From Undaria pinnatifida (taxonomy: Eukaryota; Sar; Phaeophyceae; Laminariales; Alariaceae): DNA of 64,000 nt. A model generated the notes under the pieces. That model saw only the letters and a program-made list of their open reading frames with translations, searched no databases and was not told the DNA's origin. The position numbers were made by a program, and so were the translations under genes. Of the stretch, positions 20,920 through 32,814 are shown piece after piece; positions within the stretch are counted from its first letter, which is position 1; each line of letters begins with the position of its first letter. The stretch is taken from positions 10,903,785 to 10,967,784 of the forward strand of contig JABAKD010000009.1 of assembly GCA_012845835.1 (NCBI GenBank), in the 5' to 3' direction.

Positions 20920-21560
20920 AAACTGCTACCTCCATCGCAGCACGCGTCCTGGGGTTCAATTCCCACCTCCGGAGCGCTTCCATTTTTTTTCGTGATACTT
21001 TTTTTTTTTTTTTTTTTGATCCTCCTGGGGATCCGGGTAAAAAAAGCTCAAGCTCCATACACTTTCGTTTGTGTACCAGTTTTCGTCCATCTGCAGAACG
21101 CAGACTTTGTGTCAACCTCGCCCCTCCGGTTTAGTCAACACTATGAACTTGCCGGCCTTCTTTGGCTGATCCCTATACGGTTCAACCAAGAAGGTGAGAT
21201 AGCCACCCAGGAATCGACAGCTCTTTTTGCTCTGTCTTTACCCTGGGTAGTGCGGGATTTGCCTGCGCCAGTTCATTTTTGACTCCTTCGACGGTGGGTC
21301 TCCACCTGCCGTTAGAGAAAGGCTCACCCGCTAAACGAATACTGTAATGTAAAACAATTCGTGTGGTTGGAGAGTATAGCTTGCACCCCTTTGAAGTGTG
21401 CGGTCTGGGGTTCGATTCCCACCTCCGGAGCGCTTCCCCTTTTTTTGTGATACTGTAATGAAAAATAACAATTCGTGTGATTGCAGAGTATAGCTTGCAT
21501 CCCTTGGAAGTGTGCGGTCTGGGGTTCGATTCCCACCTCCGGAGCGCTTCCGTTTTTTCT
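20920..21560 (+). repeat. tRNA-derived repeat units, two in tandem plus one diverged
   Basis: Two tandem units of about 113 bp (21,340-21,450 and 21,454-21,560) share GAGTATAGCTTGCA, a GAAGTGTGCGGTCTG block and GGGTTCGATTCCCACCTCCG. The last is a good T-arm and acceptor-like 3' half of a tRNA, also containing an internal-promoter B box. A diverged unit lies at 20,930-20,985. The 5' half does not fold into a normal D and anticodon arm, so this is a tRNA-derived SINE or pseudogene rather than a working tRNA. Minus-strand GNRTPDRT peptides are the usual false translation of such sequence. Confidence 0.6.
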
Positions 21561-22034
21561 TCCTGTGTACCGTTTTTTTCATCTCTTATTTGTTAAGTAC
21601 CGTGTGTGGTTCACAACAGGGGACCTGGACCTGATATGTTAATACCTGTGCTGCTGTACGCTGCTGTACGACGTACGAGTATGTGTTTGTATCTGCCCGT
21701 GACATATTCCTGCTGCTGCTTCTCTGCGTTGCTATCCTGCTGCAGCTGCAGCTGCAGCTGCAGTGCTGCTGCTGGCTGCTGCTGTTCGTCATCGTGTGCC
21801 GCATGACGCAATTGGTTGCTGTGGTTTATTGCATTTGATTGACAAAGTTATTTGTACTGTACCCCTTGGCAGCACTGCCGCATGTACAGCCTCGATTACT
21901 ACCAGTAATCTTACACTCATAATACTTTACCTGGTATTTTATATCATGCACCCTCGAAAATTACGGGCATGCGCGGAGCCAGGGCAGTCGGTAGCCCGCC
22001 GCGGCGAAGCCCCGCTGGTATTATATAAAAAATA

Positions 22035-22400
22035 CTTACACCATAAATACGTCAGCCGTGAGTACGACAGGACGATACTCATCTTTGCAAGCTGCGTGCT
22101 ACGAACACCGGTCGTTTTTTTTACAACATGTATTATCCTTTGAATGTATACGACTCTTATATATTTATGATATGGTGCCAGGGTGAACATCAACAAGAAC
22201 AAAATAATCGTATGAATAGTAGTTAGCATGCGTGCTTTCACCCTTACGCAGTAAGTTATGGGCATGCGTCATCATTGCTAAAAAGTACGCGAAACAGCAG
22301 GGGTGTCCCACATTATTTTACAAAAAAGAAATCAAGGGCGTCGGCCGTGAGTTCGACTAATTTCAGGTCAGTACTCATCCTTGCAAGCTGCGTTGTTGGT
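22035..22400 (+). repeat. TTTGCAAGCTG family, two diverged copies
   Basis: GTCAGCCGTGAGTACGACAG...CATCTTTGCAAGCTGCGTG (22,045-22,115) and GTCGGCCGTGAGTTCGAC...CATCCTTGCAAGCTGCG (22,338-22,395). Other copies: 13,680-13,775 (reverse), 38,080-38,165, 38,405-38,640, 41,290-41,375, 41,420-41,565 (reverse), 47,107-47,215 and 60,597-60,830. The longest (38.4, 60.6 kb) run about 230 bp and include AGGATATAGGTCGGCGACTC. Non-coding. Confidence 0.7.
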
Positions 22401-22977
22401 ACTTGTATTATGTGTATGTGTATTATACTATATGGGTGAGTTTTTATTGGGAGGGGTCCTATTTTTTGCCCACTATAATGGTGAGTGTTGGTATTTTTAC
22501 TTTAGGTGGGGAATTATTGTGTTTTTCACAATGGATGGATATATACTATACCGATGAATGCCCCCCGATGACGTCACTTGGGTGAAGTGGTTGAAAAAAC
22601 ACAATACTGCTGTGTATCTCTGCGAAACAGGGAGGGGCACACGACGAAAAAGAAGAGCGACACCACACGCGCGCCACCACAACCCTTTTTCTGTTTTTTA
22701 CGACTGGATCCACGTTTTTTTGTGGCATTTCACGTGGAAAAAGAGTGGGACGCGATGACGCATTTCGTATACACCAGTACTGCACAAAAAGGTACACAGC
22801 AGCACCCTAGTATACCAGCAGTCTATAAAGTTTTCGGCCTTCTGGGGCTTGACTTTCACGTGCGCGTTGGGAGAAACTCAAAAAAACGACAATTACGTCC
22901 TCGGCCACTGAACCACATGAAAACCCATCACTTGCCACCGTACATGACCACAGAAGATTGCAATACATCAGTAGGGG

Positions 22978-23158
22978 TTCCGCAATAAGGCGGTATCCCT
23001 ATATAAGGCGGCATCCCGACACACGGCGGTCAAAATCGCTTGGCGCGACTGGGGAATGGCAAGCATAACCCACAATGACTAAAGGCGGTTTCCCCCATAA
23101 GGCGGTCATATTGCTCTCGCACACCACGGCATTACTGGGGGTCCCCTATATAGTGCTG
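22978..23158 (-). mobile_element. MITE-like element, GGATACCGCCTTA family, reverse copy
   Basis: In reverse complement it carries TACAGCACTATATAGGGGAC, CCACGGC, CGCACACC-type blocks and ACCGCCTTA motifs in the order seen at 19,642-19,988, but with few tandem 20-bp units. Confidence 0.6.
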
Positions 23159-23507
23159 TATGGCATGGCGAGAACGGGCGGTGGACGGTGAACACGAATC
23201 CAGAAACCCACGTTTGGCCGACGACGTTGAGATATTAGCCCGCCTGGCTTAGTACGTACTGGTAAAAATGTTATCCAATCACGAAGACGATTCCCAAAAC
23301 CCGCGTCATGCCGACGACGCCATTTGTTCATGGTATTGGTCTGTCTGGCTTCGTACGTACTGTTAAAAATGTTACGCAATTACTAGAGTTGTGAGTCTGC
23401 ACGGCTTAAAACACCAACTAGTTATCAGTCAGACTAATAGTTGGTCGATTCCCGGAGGTGCCGACTTTCCGACATATTGGTTTCCATACTCGTATATAGC
23501 AAGGATT

Positions 23508-24045
23508 ATTTAACCTCTTTACAACTGGAAACCCTTTTGGGGGGATAAATTACTTGGGATTAGTATAACGAGTGGTTTTGAGGTTTTGAAGGGGCTAATG
23601 CGAAGTGCATTTTTCTTTTTCGGGCGGGCCCCCCTCGGCCGGGGGAGGGCTAAAAGTTGGCTTGCTTCGCTATCCTGACTGAAGTCGGAAAGTCGGCTGA
23701 ACATCGTCTAGCTTCGCCAGCCGACTTGCCGACTAAATTCACTTAGTTGGCTGAAGGAATCTACCAGGTAACGATCAGTTTTTAGTCGCGAAATCCTGCC
23801 AACTCATAGCTCTAGCAATTACCCACCCCAACAACCAAGCCCTAAAACTACTGCTGTAGCACCCACAGCAATCAGGGATACGATACAGCAGTACAACGAT
23901 ACGAAACACATCGCCCGTAACTGTTCATCGAATACCGGACTGCCCCTCCCGGGTACCCCTCTAGAGCCCCCGAACCCCTCCCCATACTAAATTCAAGTAA
24001 TTTTGTCCCCAAAAACGGGTTTCCAGTTGTGAAGGGGTTAATACG
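23508..24045. mobile_element. TACAACTGGAAACC family, facing pair
   Basis: A forward copy at 23,508-23,600 (CCTCTTTACAACTGGAAACC) and a reverse copy at 23,955-24,045 (GGGTTTCCAGTTGTGAAGGG) face each other across 350 bp, so this segment could fold into a long hairpin. The spacer has TCGGCTG/CAGCCGAC-like short repeats and one TACCAGGTA motif. Confidence 0.6.
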
Positions 24046-24330
24046 GGATTTACAGGGAACCCCAAGACACCACCCATTTAGCGCCCAACTGATGTGTATA
24101 CCACACGCGGGCTGCACGGCATCGACCGACCTACTGCGCGCTTACGTTTTTTATTCTTTGTTGTTGCTCATCCCATCTAGCATCTCCTCACTTTTCTTTC
24201 GTCCTTCTCCCTCCCTATGCATATGCGTAACGCAGATCCGGGGTCACCAAGCAGGTTTTTCTCCCCCCTCCCCCCCACAGCAGCACGAGCCTTCATCTTC
24301 AACGCGAGAAGACTTCAGGGCCTTTCTTCC

Positions 24331-25560
24331 CTCGTGGGCTCGAATCGAACTAAGCCAACCACGCTGTTGGGCGCTCTCAGCAGTTGAATCCTTGGATTTA
24401 CACCAATGATGGGTGATTCGAAAAAAACGTACCGACACTATTTACCAGGTATCAGTCATCAGTTTTTTCAGTTTTCAAGTCGCTTTGCCCGCGGGTCCCT
24501 TTTCCTTTCGTCACGACACCGCTCGAGCTGCCGTGCGGTCACATTAATAACAGGCGGTTCGAAAAAATCGCACCGACGTTTTTAGTAGATACCAGGTATC
24601 AGCTATCAGTTTCTAGTTATTAGATTGGTTTACCCGCTAATTCCCCCTTTCTTTTGTCATGACACCGCTCGAGCTGCTGCGCGCTTACACTAACAACATG
24701 TCGTTCGAAAAATATCGTACCGATATTATTTACGAAATATCAGTTATCAATATCTAATTTGTAGATCGACTTACCCGCGGGTCGCATTTTTTTTTTGTCG
24801 CGACATCGCTCGAGTTGCTGTGGGCTCACACAAACAACAGGCGGTTCGAAAAAAAGAAGCATATACCGATGTTATTTACCAGGTCCCTCGTCCACTCGAA
24901 TCGAACTGAGGCGAACCATGCTGTTGCGCGCTCTCAGCAGTTGAATCCTTGAATTTACACCAATGATGGGTGATTCGAAAAAAACGTACCGACACTATTT
25001 ACCAGGTACCATCAGTCATCAGTTTTTTTTTGGTTTCAAGTCGCTTTGCCCGCGGGTCCCTTTTCTTTTCGTCACGACACCGCTCGAGCTGCCGTGCGGT
25101 CACACCAATAACAGGAGGTTCGAAAAAATCGCACCGATGTTTTTAGTAGATATCAAGTATCAGTTATCAGTCTCTAGTTATTAGGTCGGTTTACCCGATA
25201 ATTCTCCCTTTCTTTTGTCATGACATCGCTCGAGCTGCTGCGCGCTCACACTAACAACAGGTCGTTCGAAAAATATCGTACCGATATCATTCACGAGATA
25301 TCAGTTATCAGTATCTAATTTTTAGGTCGATTTACCCGCGGGTCGCATTTTTTTTCTGTCGCGACATCGCTCGAGTCGCTGTGCGCTCACACAAACAACA
25401 GGCGGTTCGAAAAAAATAAACATATACCGATGTTATTTACTAGGTATGGCGGTTCGAAAAAAATAAGTATTCGTATACCGATGTCATTTACCAGGTATAT
25501 TCGTACCTGGTATCAGTTATCAGCCTTTAATTTCCAGGTCGCGTTACCCGCGCGGTCCCA
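24331..25560. repeat. Satellite with 141-146-bp monomers and about 560-bp higher-order unit
   Basis: The anchor GTTCGAAAAA (GATTCGAAAAA in type 1) recurs at about 24,416, 24,557, 24,703, 24,844, 24,973, 25,118, 25,264 and 25,406. Adjacent monomers differ, but monomer n matches monomer n+4 closely (24,415 to 24,972; 24,557 to 25,118; 24,703 to 25,264). Each monomer contains ACACCGCTCGAGCTGC-like and TATCAGTTATCAG-like blocks and a TACCAGGTA-type motif. This four-monomer hierarchy resembles centromeric or subtelomeric satellites, though only two higher-order units are present. Confidence 0.88.
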
Positions 25561-25624
25561 TTCCTATTTGTTAACCCCCTTAAAACTGCACTTGACGTTG
25601 GGGAAGAAACGGTTGGGAACTCCA

Positions 25625-25790
25625 ATAATGCAGTATGCCTCCCCCACCACGGCGGTAGTGTGCCAGAGCAACATGGCAGCCTTGCTGGGGGAAGCCGCCT
25701 TAATTCACTCCAGGTCCTGAACGCAATTCCCCAGTCACACCAGGCGATTTTGACCGCATCATGTCGGGATACCGCCTTACTCAAGACAGC
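25625..25790 (+). mobile_element. GGATACCGCCTTA family, copy 3
   Basis: Contains CCACGGCGGTAGTGTGCCAG, GCCGCCTTA, GGCGATTTTGACCGC and GGGATACCGCCTTACT in the same order as the 19.6-kb copy. It is followed by a G run and two near-identical 75-bp segments (25,826-25,900 and 25,905-25,970) containing GGGCTAATTGTTGCAGTGG. Confidence 0.6.
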
Positions 25791-26099
25791 TTTATCGGGG
25801 GGAGGGGGGGGGGGGGGGGGAGGGGGGAGGTACTGCTGTATAGGATGGGCTAATTGTTGCAGTGGATGATACGCGAGCTCAACCACAACAGACTGGGGGG
25901 GGGAGGGGGGAGTATTGTATAGGGTGGGCTAATTGTTGCAGTGGGTGATACGCGTGCTCAACCACAACAGACCAGAGCGGTCAGTACTGACGTCATGACC
26001 TGCTAGAGCAGACCGCCAGCGATATACCCACCACATGTCGCAGCGCAACAGCAGCTGCATAGACGTAACACGGCCATGATAACACGCGATACACCGCCG

Positions 26100-26905
26100 T
26101 TGCCATCACCTGCGTGTTACCATGGTTGAAGCATTTGCGGCGAAACCGAACGCCGTCGAAAACAAAACATGTGTCACACACAATCTGCACGTTTATTTAC
26201 CCCTTTCGCAACTTGGCTACGTCTTGAATATAGTATACAGCCCAAAATGCGACGAGTGTGGTGAAACCAAGCGTCTAGAAAAAAGCTTGAGGCAATCCGA
26301 GTATCGCCATGCCTCACGGTTTGCCTCACAGCTTCCCGCGCTGCGTGCAGTGCAGAAAGGGTTCAGCCGGCAGTCTGCCTCGCTTCGTGTGATCGACGCT
26401 GTAGTCGTCAATTACTAAGTCGTTTTTCCCCTCTCAAGTCCCAAAGGCGTTGATAACAACAACAACAGCAACAGCAACAACCACAAGAACAACAACAACG
26501 ACCACAACAGCAACGACAACAACAACGACCAAAACAACAACAGCAGCAACAACAACAACAACAACAACAACACCAACACCAACTCCAACACCAACACCAA
26601 CACTAACACCACCACCAACAACAACGACGTGGACGCCCAGAGACCACCACCGTCGCAGGCCATTGGGAATTATTCGACAAACATTTTGACATTCGAGCAA
26701 TTACTTACATGAGTGTTAATTAAGGTATTATACTTACACGTAAGATATGCACCGTCTACCGCTAATGGCTACCAGCACATTTCATGATAATATCGCCTAC
26801 TTACATGTGTACTAATTAAGGTATCATACTCATGCCTACGATATGTATCGCCTACCGCTGATGGCTACCAGCACATTTCATCATAATATATCATACCTGG
26901 TACTA
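26100..26905. other. Unassigned region with CAA/CAC microsatellite
   Basis: The 98-codon plus-strand frame at 26,122-26,418 contains CDECGETKR but no other recognisable feature, and the opposite strand is also open, so I do not call it a gene. 26,450-26,630 is a CAA/CAC/CAG trinucleotide tract. 26,700-26,890 holds two diverged copies of a 100-bp sequence with GATATGYACCGYCTACCGCT and TGGCTACCAGCACATTTCAT. Confidence 0.6.
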
Positions 26906-26907
26906 CA

Positions 26908-27310
26908 GTAGTAGCGGCCCCTCCATAGTGCCGGCATGTGCCAGCCGGAAATATCGGCACTATAGGGGCAACCGGCAATACAGCGGCAACCGGCACTACT
27001 CCGCCTTCTGACTTTACTGGTTGTTTCCGTATGTGCCAACACATTTCACAGACACCGTGCAGGCAACAGGCACTACTCAACCGGCACCATAGAGGGATCT
27101 CTATAAAACGAATCGTGTTCGACACCATAAAACATACATGGTACTTCGTACTACCAGGTACTTGACAGGCACTAAAGAGGTATCTATATAAGCGAATCGT
27201 GTTAAATTCCATAGTATTTTGGTATTTCGGCACTACTCAACCGGCATTATAGAGGGATACCTGTAAAGCGAATCCTGTTCACAACACCATACAACAGTGT
27301 TTGTTCAACA
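26908..27310. mobile_element. CCGGCACTATAGAGGGA family, composite copy 3
   Basis: The left end AGTAGCGGCCCCTCCATAG matches the other copies. On the right, the terminal block (accggcaYYatagagggat plus CTATAAAGCGAATC-like sequence) is repeated three times (27,080, 27,165 and 27,232), suggesting nested or tandemly duplicated ends. Confidence 0.6.
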
Positions 27311-27529
27311 CCATGAAACATAGTGTTACCAAAAAACAGGGTCATGCCCAGGGGCACACGAGAAAAGGAGCAAACGACACCGCACTCGCCAACATGTCGG
27401 ATCACAAACAAACCACACAAACCACAAGTGCGTACGCACTCGTACGTAGTCGTAGTGTGTTGGGATTTATGTAAGAACCAAAGCATGAAGTATTTTCGAA
27501 GTATGCTCTTTACTTGGTTTCAGTCCCCC

Positions 27530-27630
27530 CTCCCCCGCTGCTCCGTCTCGAAAAGGATGCGTAGTCAATGGTCAAATGACTAAGGCAAGCAACGAATGAA
27601 TACGCCCCCCCCCCCCCCCCCCCCCGCGGC
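27530..27630 (+). mobile_element. LINE 3'-end fragment with poly(C) tail
   Basis: GCTCCGTCTCGAAAAGGATG, GTCAATGGTCAAATGACTAA and GAATGAATACGCCCCC match the LINE 3' ends at 7.2 and 8.4 kb. It ends in about 21 C and abuts the start of the GACTACGGCCAT family copy at 27,636. Confidence 0.75.
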
Positions 27631-27635
27631 ACAAG

Positions 27636-27990
27636 GGGAATGATCGCATCACGCAGCGTGAATATGGTAAGGTACCCACGAGGCAGGTACATAGCAATAC
27701 CCATTGCTGTCTCTGGAGTGGCCGCACCAAAAAACAAAGTAACTCATTGGCGTTGTCACCCATGAGCAAGAAAGTAGGCACAAGGTGCCGACGTCCGTCT
27801 TACGAGTGGTTCTTGGAAGGATGCAGTTCACCCTTCATACGACTCGCCGAACACCTCACGGCGCTTCGCGCTTGGTGCACGCAATGCTTGCCTCGTTGGT
27901 GAAAACCCGACGCGCTGCGTCCCGGCATAATACGGATGCGAGGGTCTATGGTCATACGACTACGGCCATGCACGAACCGAGTACCCCCCC
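27636..27990 (+). repeat. Dispersed 350-bp repeat (GACTACGGCCAT family), copy 2
   Basis: Near full-length match to 12,695-13,050 by eye, including GGTAAGGTACCCACGAGGCA and GGTTCTTGGAAGGATGCAG. It ends with GAGTACCCCCCCCCC. A short conserved frame in both plus copies (around GRMQFTLH) is interrupted by stops in the first, so coding is not supported. Confidence 0.7.
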
Positions 27991-28661
27991 CCCCCCGCCC
28001 CCTTGCCTGGGTCGTAGAAACGGCAGATGCCAGATACAACATAGTAGACGCGTGGGATCTGGATTTTTCCTTTTGGTGGGTACTCTTGTCATGCCAAGTT
28101 TGAGTATGGCACATCGTACCGGTATCATATCATAGCGCGAAGTACAAAGGAGTTACAGAGAAGGAATGGGCCGATCGACTGTTCTACAAAAAAAGGGAAG
28201 GAAAAACCAACCTACCGGGTTCCTGGTACATAGTATGGGCTGCGACGATATTATAGCAGTATACTATTAATACCAATAGTGAAAGACACCAGGAAACGGG
28301 CACGTTGACTCTTTCACAGACGTGACAGACAGCCTTGACAACAAAACCGGGGCTTTCCACATAAAACAGAGTTTGTCCTATCGAGGGGGATAGGGGACAA
28401 TCCGTCTAGACTGATGCAAACGCCTCGGCAGACACCCTTAACTGACGGACCGCTCGACGCTGGCTCGTCTCCTCACGTCGTTGGTCTTAGCCGACATAAC
28501 CCATGAGGGTGCAGTCGTTGAAGCACTAACTAACCGCGTCCCACACGCGGCTTCGGGATATTTTTGCTCTTTGGGTGTCAGCTACAGAGCGCGTACACAC
28601 AATATAAATGCTGGAAAGAACGCACGAGTATCACCAAGAGTGACTAAGAGTTAATAACCCT

Positions 28662-28746
28662 TCTAGAGCCCCCCCCGAACCCCTCCCTACACTAATTCTA
28701 AGTAAATTGTCCCCCATAACGGGTTTCCAGTTGCAGAGGGGTTAAG
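28662..28746 (-). mobile_element. TACAACTGGAAACC family, reverse copy
   Basis: In reverse complement it reads AACCCCTCTGCAACTGGAAA through GTAGGGAGGGGTTCGGG to AGAAGGGTTA, a full element of about 85 bp with inverted ends. Confidence 0.65.
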
Positions 28747-29084
28747 CCCGTCAGTTGGCTGGATGGACATGACGGCTATAAAATTACTTGGGGGAGCGGT
28801 GGAAAAGCCGACTATTCATCACGTTTTAAGTCTTTATACCAGTACTGGTGAGCACCACACCTCAAGCCACAAACGCGACAGCAGTCCTCACGGTGCAAAG
28901 ACGCGCAACTCCGCACATCACCGCACGCAACAATCAACCCTTTTAGCACCGCCCTCCCGACATGGGGACAACACACTTGGAGTTAGACTAGGAAAAATGT
29001 AGGAGTCCGAAATGGGCTAATAACTGCGCCACCTAGCCAAAACAAGAACACGAAAAAATAGCATCGGCGACATATCATCACTTT

Positions 29085-29285
29085 TACTCTCCAGCTCAAC
29101 TCGTAAGAGGTCTTACCGTCGTCGACCTTGCGGACAAGCCGTAGTCACAGGTGTCTTCCCTTTCTCCCCCCCGGTACTCGCCTTCGTTTTTATCGTGCAA
29201 AAGGATTCAGTATTCCCACTTTTTACGCTCGTCGATTTTCATCGAATTTTTACTCAAAGTTAGCTAACTCAGTACTACAACGAGT
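29085..29285 (-). mobile_element. SINE body without head, copy 1
   Basis: Shares with the 39.0- and 40.2-kb copies the blocks CCAGCTCAACTCGTAAGA, GACAAGCCGTAGTCACAGGT, TTTTTATCGTGC and CTCGTCGATTTTCATCGAAT in the same order. The tRNA-like head is missing, so it is a 5'-truncated retroposon. Confidence 0.6.
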
Positions 29286-30039
29286 ACATGTCTGGTACTG
29301 CAATAGTGAACTACATCACCCATGGTAAATACTGTAAATATCACAACAGTATCGGTGAAAATGATCTGAGGTGCGCTGCCGTGCCGTGGGACATTGTTTC
29401 TTCGTTAATCCTCCGGCAGAGCGTTCACCGCTTTATGTGCAACTTCGACTAAGCCAGCGAACGCATGTCCAGTTCAGGAGAGGTGCACGTTCGCATAACC
29501 GAGACACACCAGTAGCACCAAATACACAGTACACCAGGTACCAGCCATAAAATTCATTTTAAATACACAGCATATGACATGATACTCCCAAGCGGGCACA
29601 TCAACATCCTAGACCTCAGGGGGTCGATTTACCCGCCGTGACACACAAATCATACCGGCAAAAGAAGCCAAAAATGTTGCGTAATACGAAGCACAAGGTT
29701 CCCCTCCGGGAAGTGTGCCTAGGGGAGTGGCGCAAGAACGAAAATTCAAGCATCCAATCTCTGACTGCCTGTGGGCAAACAAGATGTACCTGGTGGTAGT
29801 GACAACTATGTTCTTGCCCGCAGCTCGAGAAGCGGAGTGTGGGGAGGCGCCCTCCCAGGAACGGTTCGCTCTCTCCCCGTCGTGGCGCAGAACCGTCAAG
29901 AGTTGGTAATCCCATCAGCACGTGTCCAGCACGAGTACTCGCACTACGAGGACTTTCTGTACGGGCGACTCTTGTGCAGTAAAAATTGAAAATATGCGTG
30001 GTGAAAAATAAATGGACGAAAGGTAGATTTTCAACTGGT

Positions 30040-30480
30040 TTAAAAAAAACAGCAGTTGTTCCGCGCGCGGTCTTTCCATCGGTGGTTGGTTTTGACGTTT
30101 TTTCTTTGTTTCGTATGGGAGTCAGCCATTTCAGGATAGGTACTCTTCCTATCTTTATTGAGCCAGATCTTGAACTCGACGACGAGTGATCCACGCCAGG
30201 ATGGGCAATCATCGCCCTTCACCACCAGCCCGTCGCAGAAAGTGCACGGAATGAGGAACTGTAGGGCTTCTATTGTCGCTGAGATAGAGAAGCCCTCTCT
30301 AATGGAGCATCAGCCTATATCCACTGCTGTGTGCTTCTTAGAGTCAAGAAAAATCACGCTGGGGTTGGTTTTGATCGTCGTTCGAATAAAATCGTCCCCT
30401 CGAGGAAAGGAATCTACTTTGCCTAGCGAAGTTCGAGTACCAACCAAACCATCGGTTTGCTGTTGTACGTATACTGCTGT
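30040..30480 (-). pseudogene. Possible decayed coding segment, unknown family
   Basis: The minus strand is open for about 140 codons apart from one TGA near 30,311. Composition is protein-like (for example IPCTFCDGLVVKGDDCPSW and VVEFKIWLNKDRKS). The plus strand is also partly open (29,986-30,189 and 30,158-30,532), so strand choice is uncertain. I do not recognise the protein; a transposon fragment or a stray exon is equally possible. Confidence 0.25.
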
Positions 30481-31334
30481 ACTGCTGTATGTAGCACACT
30501 GCACCACGTATGGGTATGCCACACGCGCATGATGATGTTGCCTGCTGTTGTTCGTGCCTCCGGGCACGGTTGTAGCGTTGTCTGTGTTATCTGCATGTTC
30601 ATTGTTGGTTGTCTACACATGGCTGGGTGTGTGCTCGCGGAGGGGGAGAAACACAAAATCACATGGAACTATAATACGATGAACATTGATGCAAAAGTCT
30701 CAAAATCCAACCGGTCCTAACATTTTGGTCAAGAATGGCGATGCCGTCCACAACAGCAGCAAAAGACAGGTAATCGATTACATATTACACCAAGTAGGCC
30801 CCGAAAAAATCAACTAGCCACAGCAGTACGGCGCAGATGGATGTGCCACACACGCATGGTGTTATCTGCTGGTGGCGCTGCTGGGCGGTAGTTTTTTACG
30901 TTGTTGTGCTCTCTGCGTGTTGACTGTGCTCATGGCTGCGTTCATGACAGGGCAAAAAGCAGACCGAGTGTTACTGTTACCTCCGGGTCTGGTACGCGCG
31001 CAAAGGGTATAATACCATAAAAAAGGGTATAACCTTTGTACGCGCGCACGATGCTGGATGTTGCGGAAACCCGGGGATTTGCCTCGTCCATGCCCACGGC
31101 CAAAAAAGGTGAAAAAAAGCTTGCCACGCGCGACACACTGCCCGGATCGCGCCCAAACCTCCGGCAACGAGACCCCAACGGTCGAATTGTGCCCACCCCC
31201 CCCGAACGTTTCGGATAAAGTTGCGAGCACGAAGACATGTGCCCAAATAAGAAAAATAAAAATGACAATTATACGTATACATACTATATATATTGTGTGG
31301 TTTGAAATGTTTCTCTTTACGCATCACGAGAGGA

Positions 31335-31430
31335 CGTCGACCCAACCCAACCCCAACCCTAACCCCGGCTAAGGCTACGCCTCGAGCGCGGCGTCGCCAC
31401 GCGTGTCGAACTTCCCGAAAAAAATGCATG
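31335..31430. repeat. Telomere-like tract with conserved downstream block, copy 1
   Basis: GTCGACCCAACCCAACCC, CCAACCCTAACCCC and GGCTAAGGCTACGCC are followed by a GC-rich block ending CGCGTGTCGAAC. The same order recurs at 43,712-43,800. CCCTAA-like units are degenerate, so this is interstitial rather than a chromosome end. A shorter CCCCAACCCTGACCCTAACC tract is at 37,541-37,560. Confidence 0.6.
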
Positions 31431-32264
31431 GACCATCGTATAAAAACGTGCTTAGACCACTTGCTGTACTTCACCTCTCTCATGGACTTGAAGATGTGAA
31501 AACGCGGTGAACTCTACTGCGTTTTTTTTCTCCTTGTCGAACTAACGTATGATACAACGAATAATACCATGCCTGGTACGTGATACTGGCATGCAGGGCG
31601 TAAAATAGGCGGCCGGCTCGTGGTGCAGTGCGTGGCGCACCTCGAGCAGCCGGAGGCCGTGGAGCGGTCCTCCGCACCACGAGTTTCCGCGCACAAGCCG
31701 AAGCCGAGGCGGGGAAAAAGCAAAAACCGTCCAAAAATAAATCTCCCTGGGCGAGTAAGATTCCATGCACATGAAACATTTTTTGGTTTAAACTCGCCTA
31801 CGGCAAAAAAGACCGCCCAGAAAAATCCGGCTGCGTCCAAGAGGAACCGTTCTTCTTTTTTTGCGCACATTTTTTCTCGCGCACAGGCCAAAATGGGGCG
31901 GCCCTGAATATTGGACGTCCAGCTCGTGTTGCAGAAAACGCAGTTGTCTCGACATCGTGTGCTAGCGCAACATTTCACTGCCTAAATTTACGCCACGCTG
32001 GTATGATACAAAGTACAAGCAACATCTGCTATTAAATACAGCTCTTATGCTATTCGAACGTTTGAGCTCACTACTACTGTATATACTCGGGCCTACAATA
32101 GAATATTGGTTTGGTGGGCTGTGTTTCTGTTCAGTCTTTTTGTTGCTTTATTTATTTATTTATTTTTTGTGTTCCCTCATTTGCGTCGTTCTTCCCACTC
32201 CAGGATTATTGGAGCTCGCCCGTGTCTGCGGACCAGATTGCGGTGATGAGGCAATGGGAAACAA

Positions 32265-32370
32265 CAGCAACAACAGCAACATCAACATCAACATCAGCAT
32301 CAACAACATCAGCATCAACAACATCAGCATCAACAACATCAGCATCAACAACATCAACATTAACGTCAAC
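32265..32370. repeat. (ACATCA/GCATCAACA)n repeat
   Basis: Tandem 15-bp units of the form AACATCAGCATCAAC, preceded by CAA repeats. All three frames on both strands are open and meaningless. Confidence 0.93.
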
Positions 32371-32506
32371 AACAGCCACGTTGACAATTTTGTACTTCGT
32401 CGATATTCGCGTACCAGGTAGTCACCCTTTAACACGCACCGTGCTCCCAACCGATATATAGAAACGACGCAGCGTGCACAGCAGTGGAACTCATGAAAAA
32501 AAAAAA

Positions 32507-32814
32507 ATCACGATGCAGCTGAATCTACCAGCATGGTTGGCCGGTGCTTCGTCTTCCTAGAGTTGAACGCATCCAATTCACAGCGACTGGAGGCAGCTTC
32601 AGCCGAGGCAAATAAGCGAACAAATAGGCATTTTTCACGGCCGAGGTCGTCCTCGAAGTGAACGAAATCACCCAAGATTTCTCCCGTGTACTTGTATGAC
32701 ACGACACGTGCTCTCGAATCTCGTACACAGGCAGATACGTCGTTTCCGCTCCTGGGAAAATCCTCGATAATCGCTTCAGTTGCCACGATCGGGCTGAGTG
32801 TGGCGTCTTGAAAA
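32507..32814 (-). CDS. Candidate terminal exon, unknown protein
   Basis: The minus strand has a strong acceptor-like sequence (CTTCTTTTTTTTCAAG) followed by an open frame of about 102 codons ending in TGA. The peptide has normal composition with charged and hydrophobic alternation (for example YKYTGEILGDFVHFEDDLG). No family is recognised and no upstream exon is identified. It may belong to an unassigned gene or a transposon. Confidence 0.3.

Noticed and set aside
21340-21560. Two functional tRNA genes
   Set aside because: The T-arm half is good, but no proper D-arm or anticodon arm can be folded, and the units are tandem copies of one repeat.
29609-30212. 198-residue minus-strand gene
   Set aside because: It overlaps other open frames on both strands, shows no motif and includes SINE-like and low-complexity neighbours; only the 30.0-30.5-kb part is kept as a weak candidate.
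31335-31430. A chromosome end or telomere addition site
   Set aside because: CCCTAA units are degenerate, embedded, and part of a repeated module with conserved flank.
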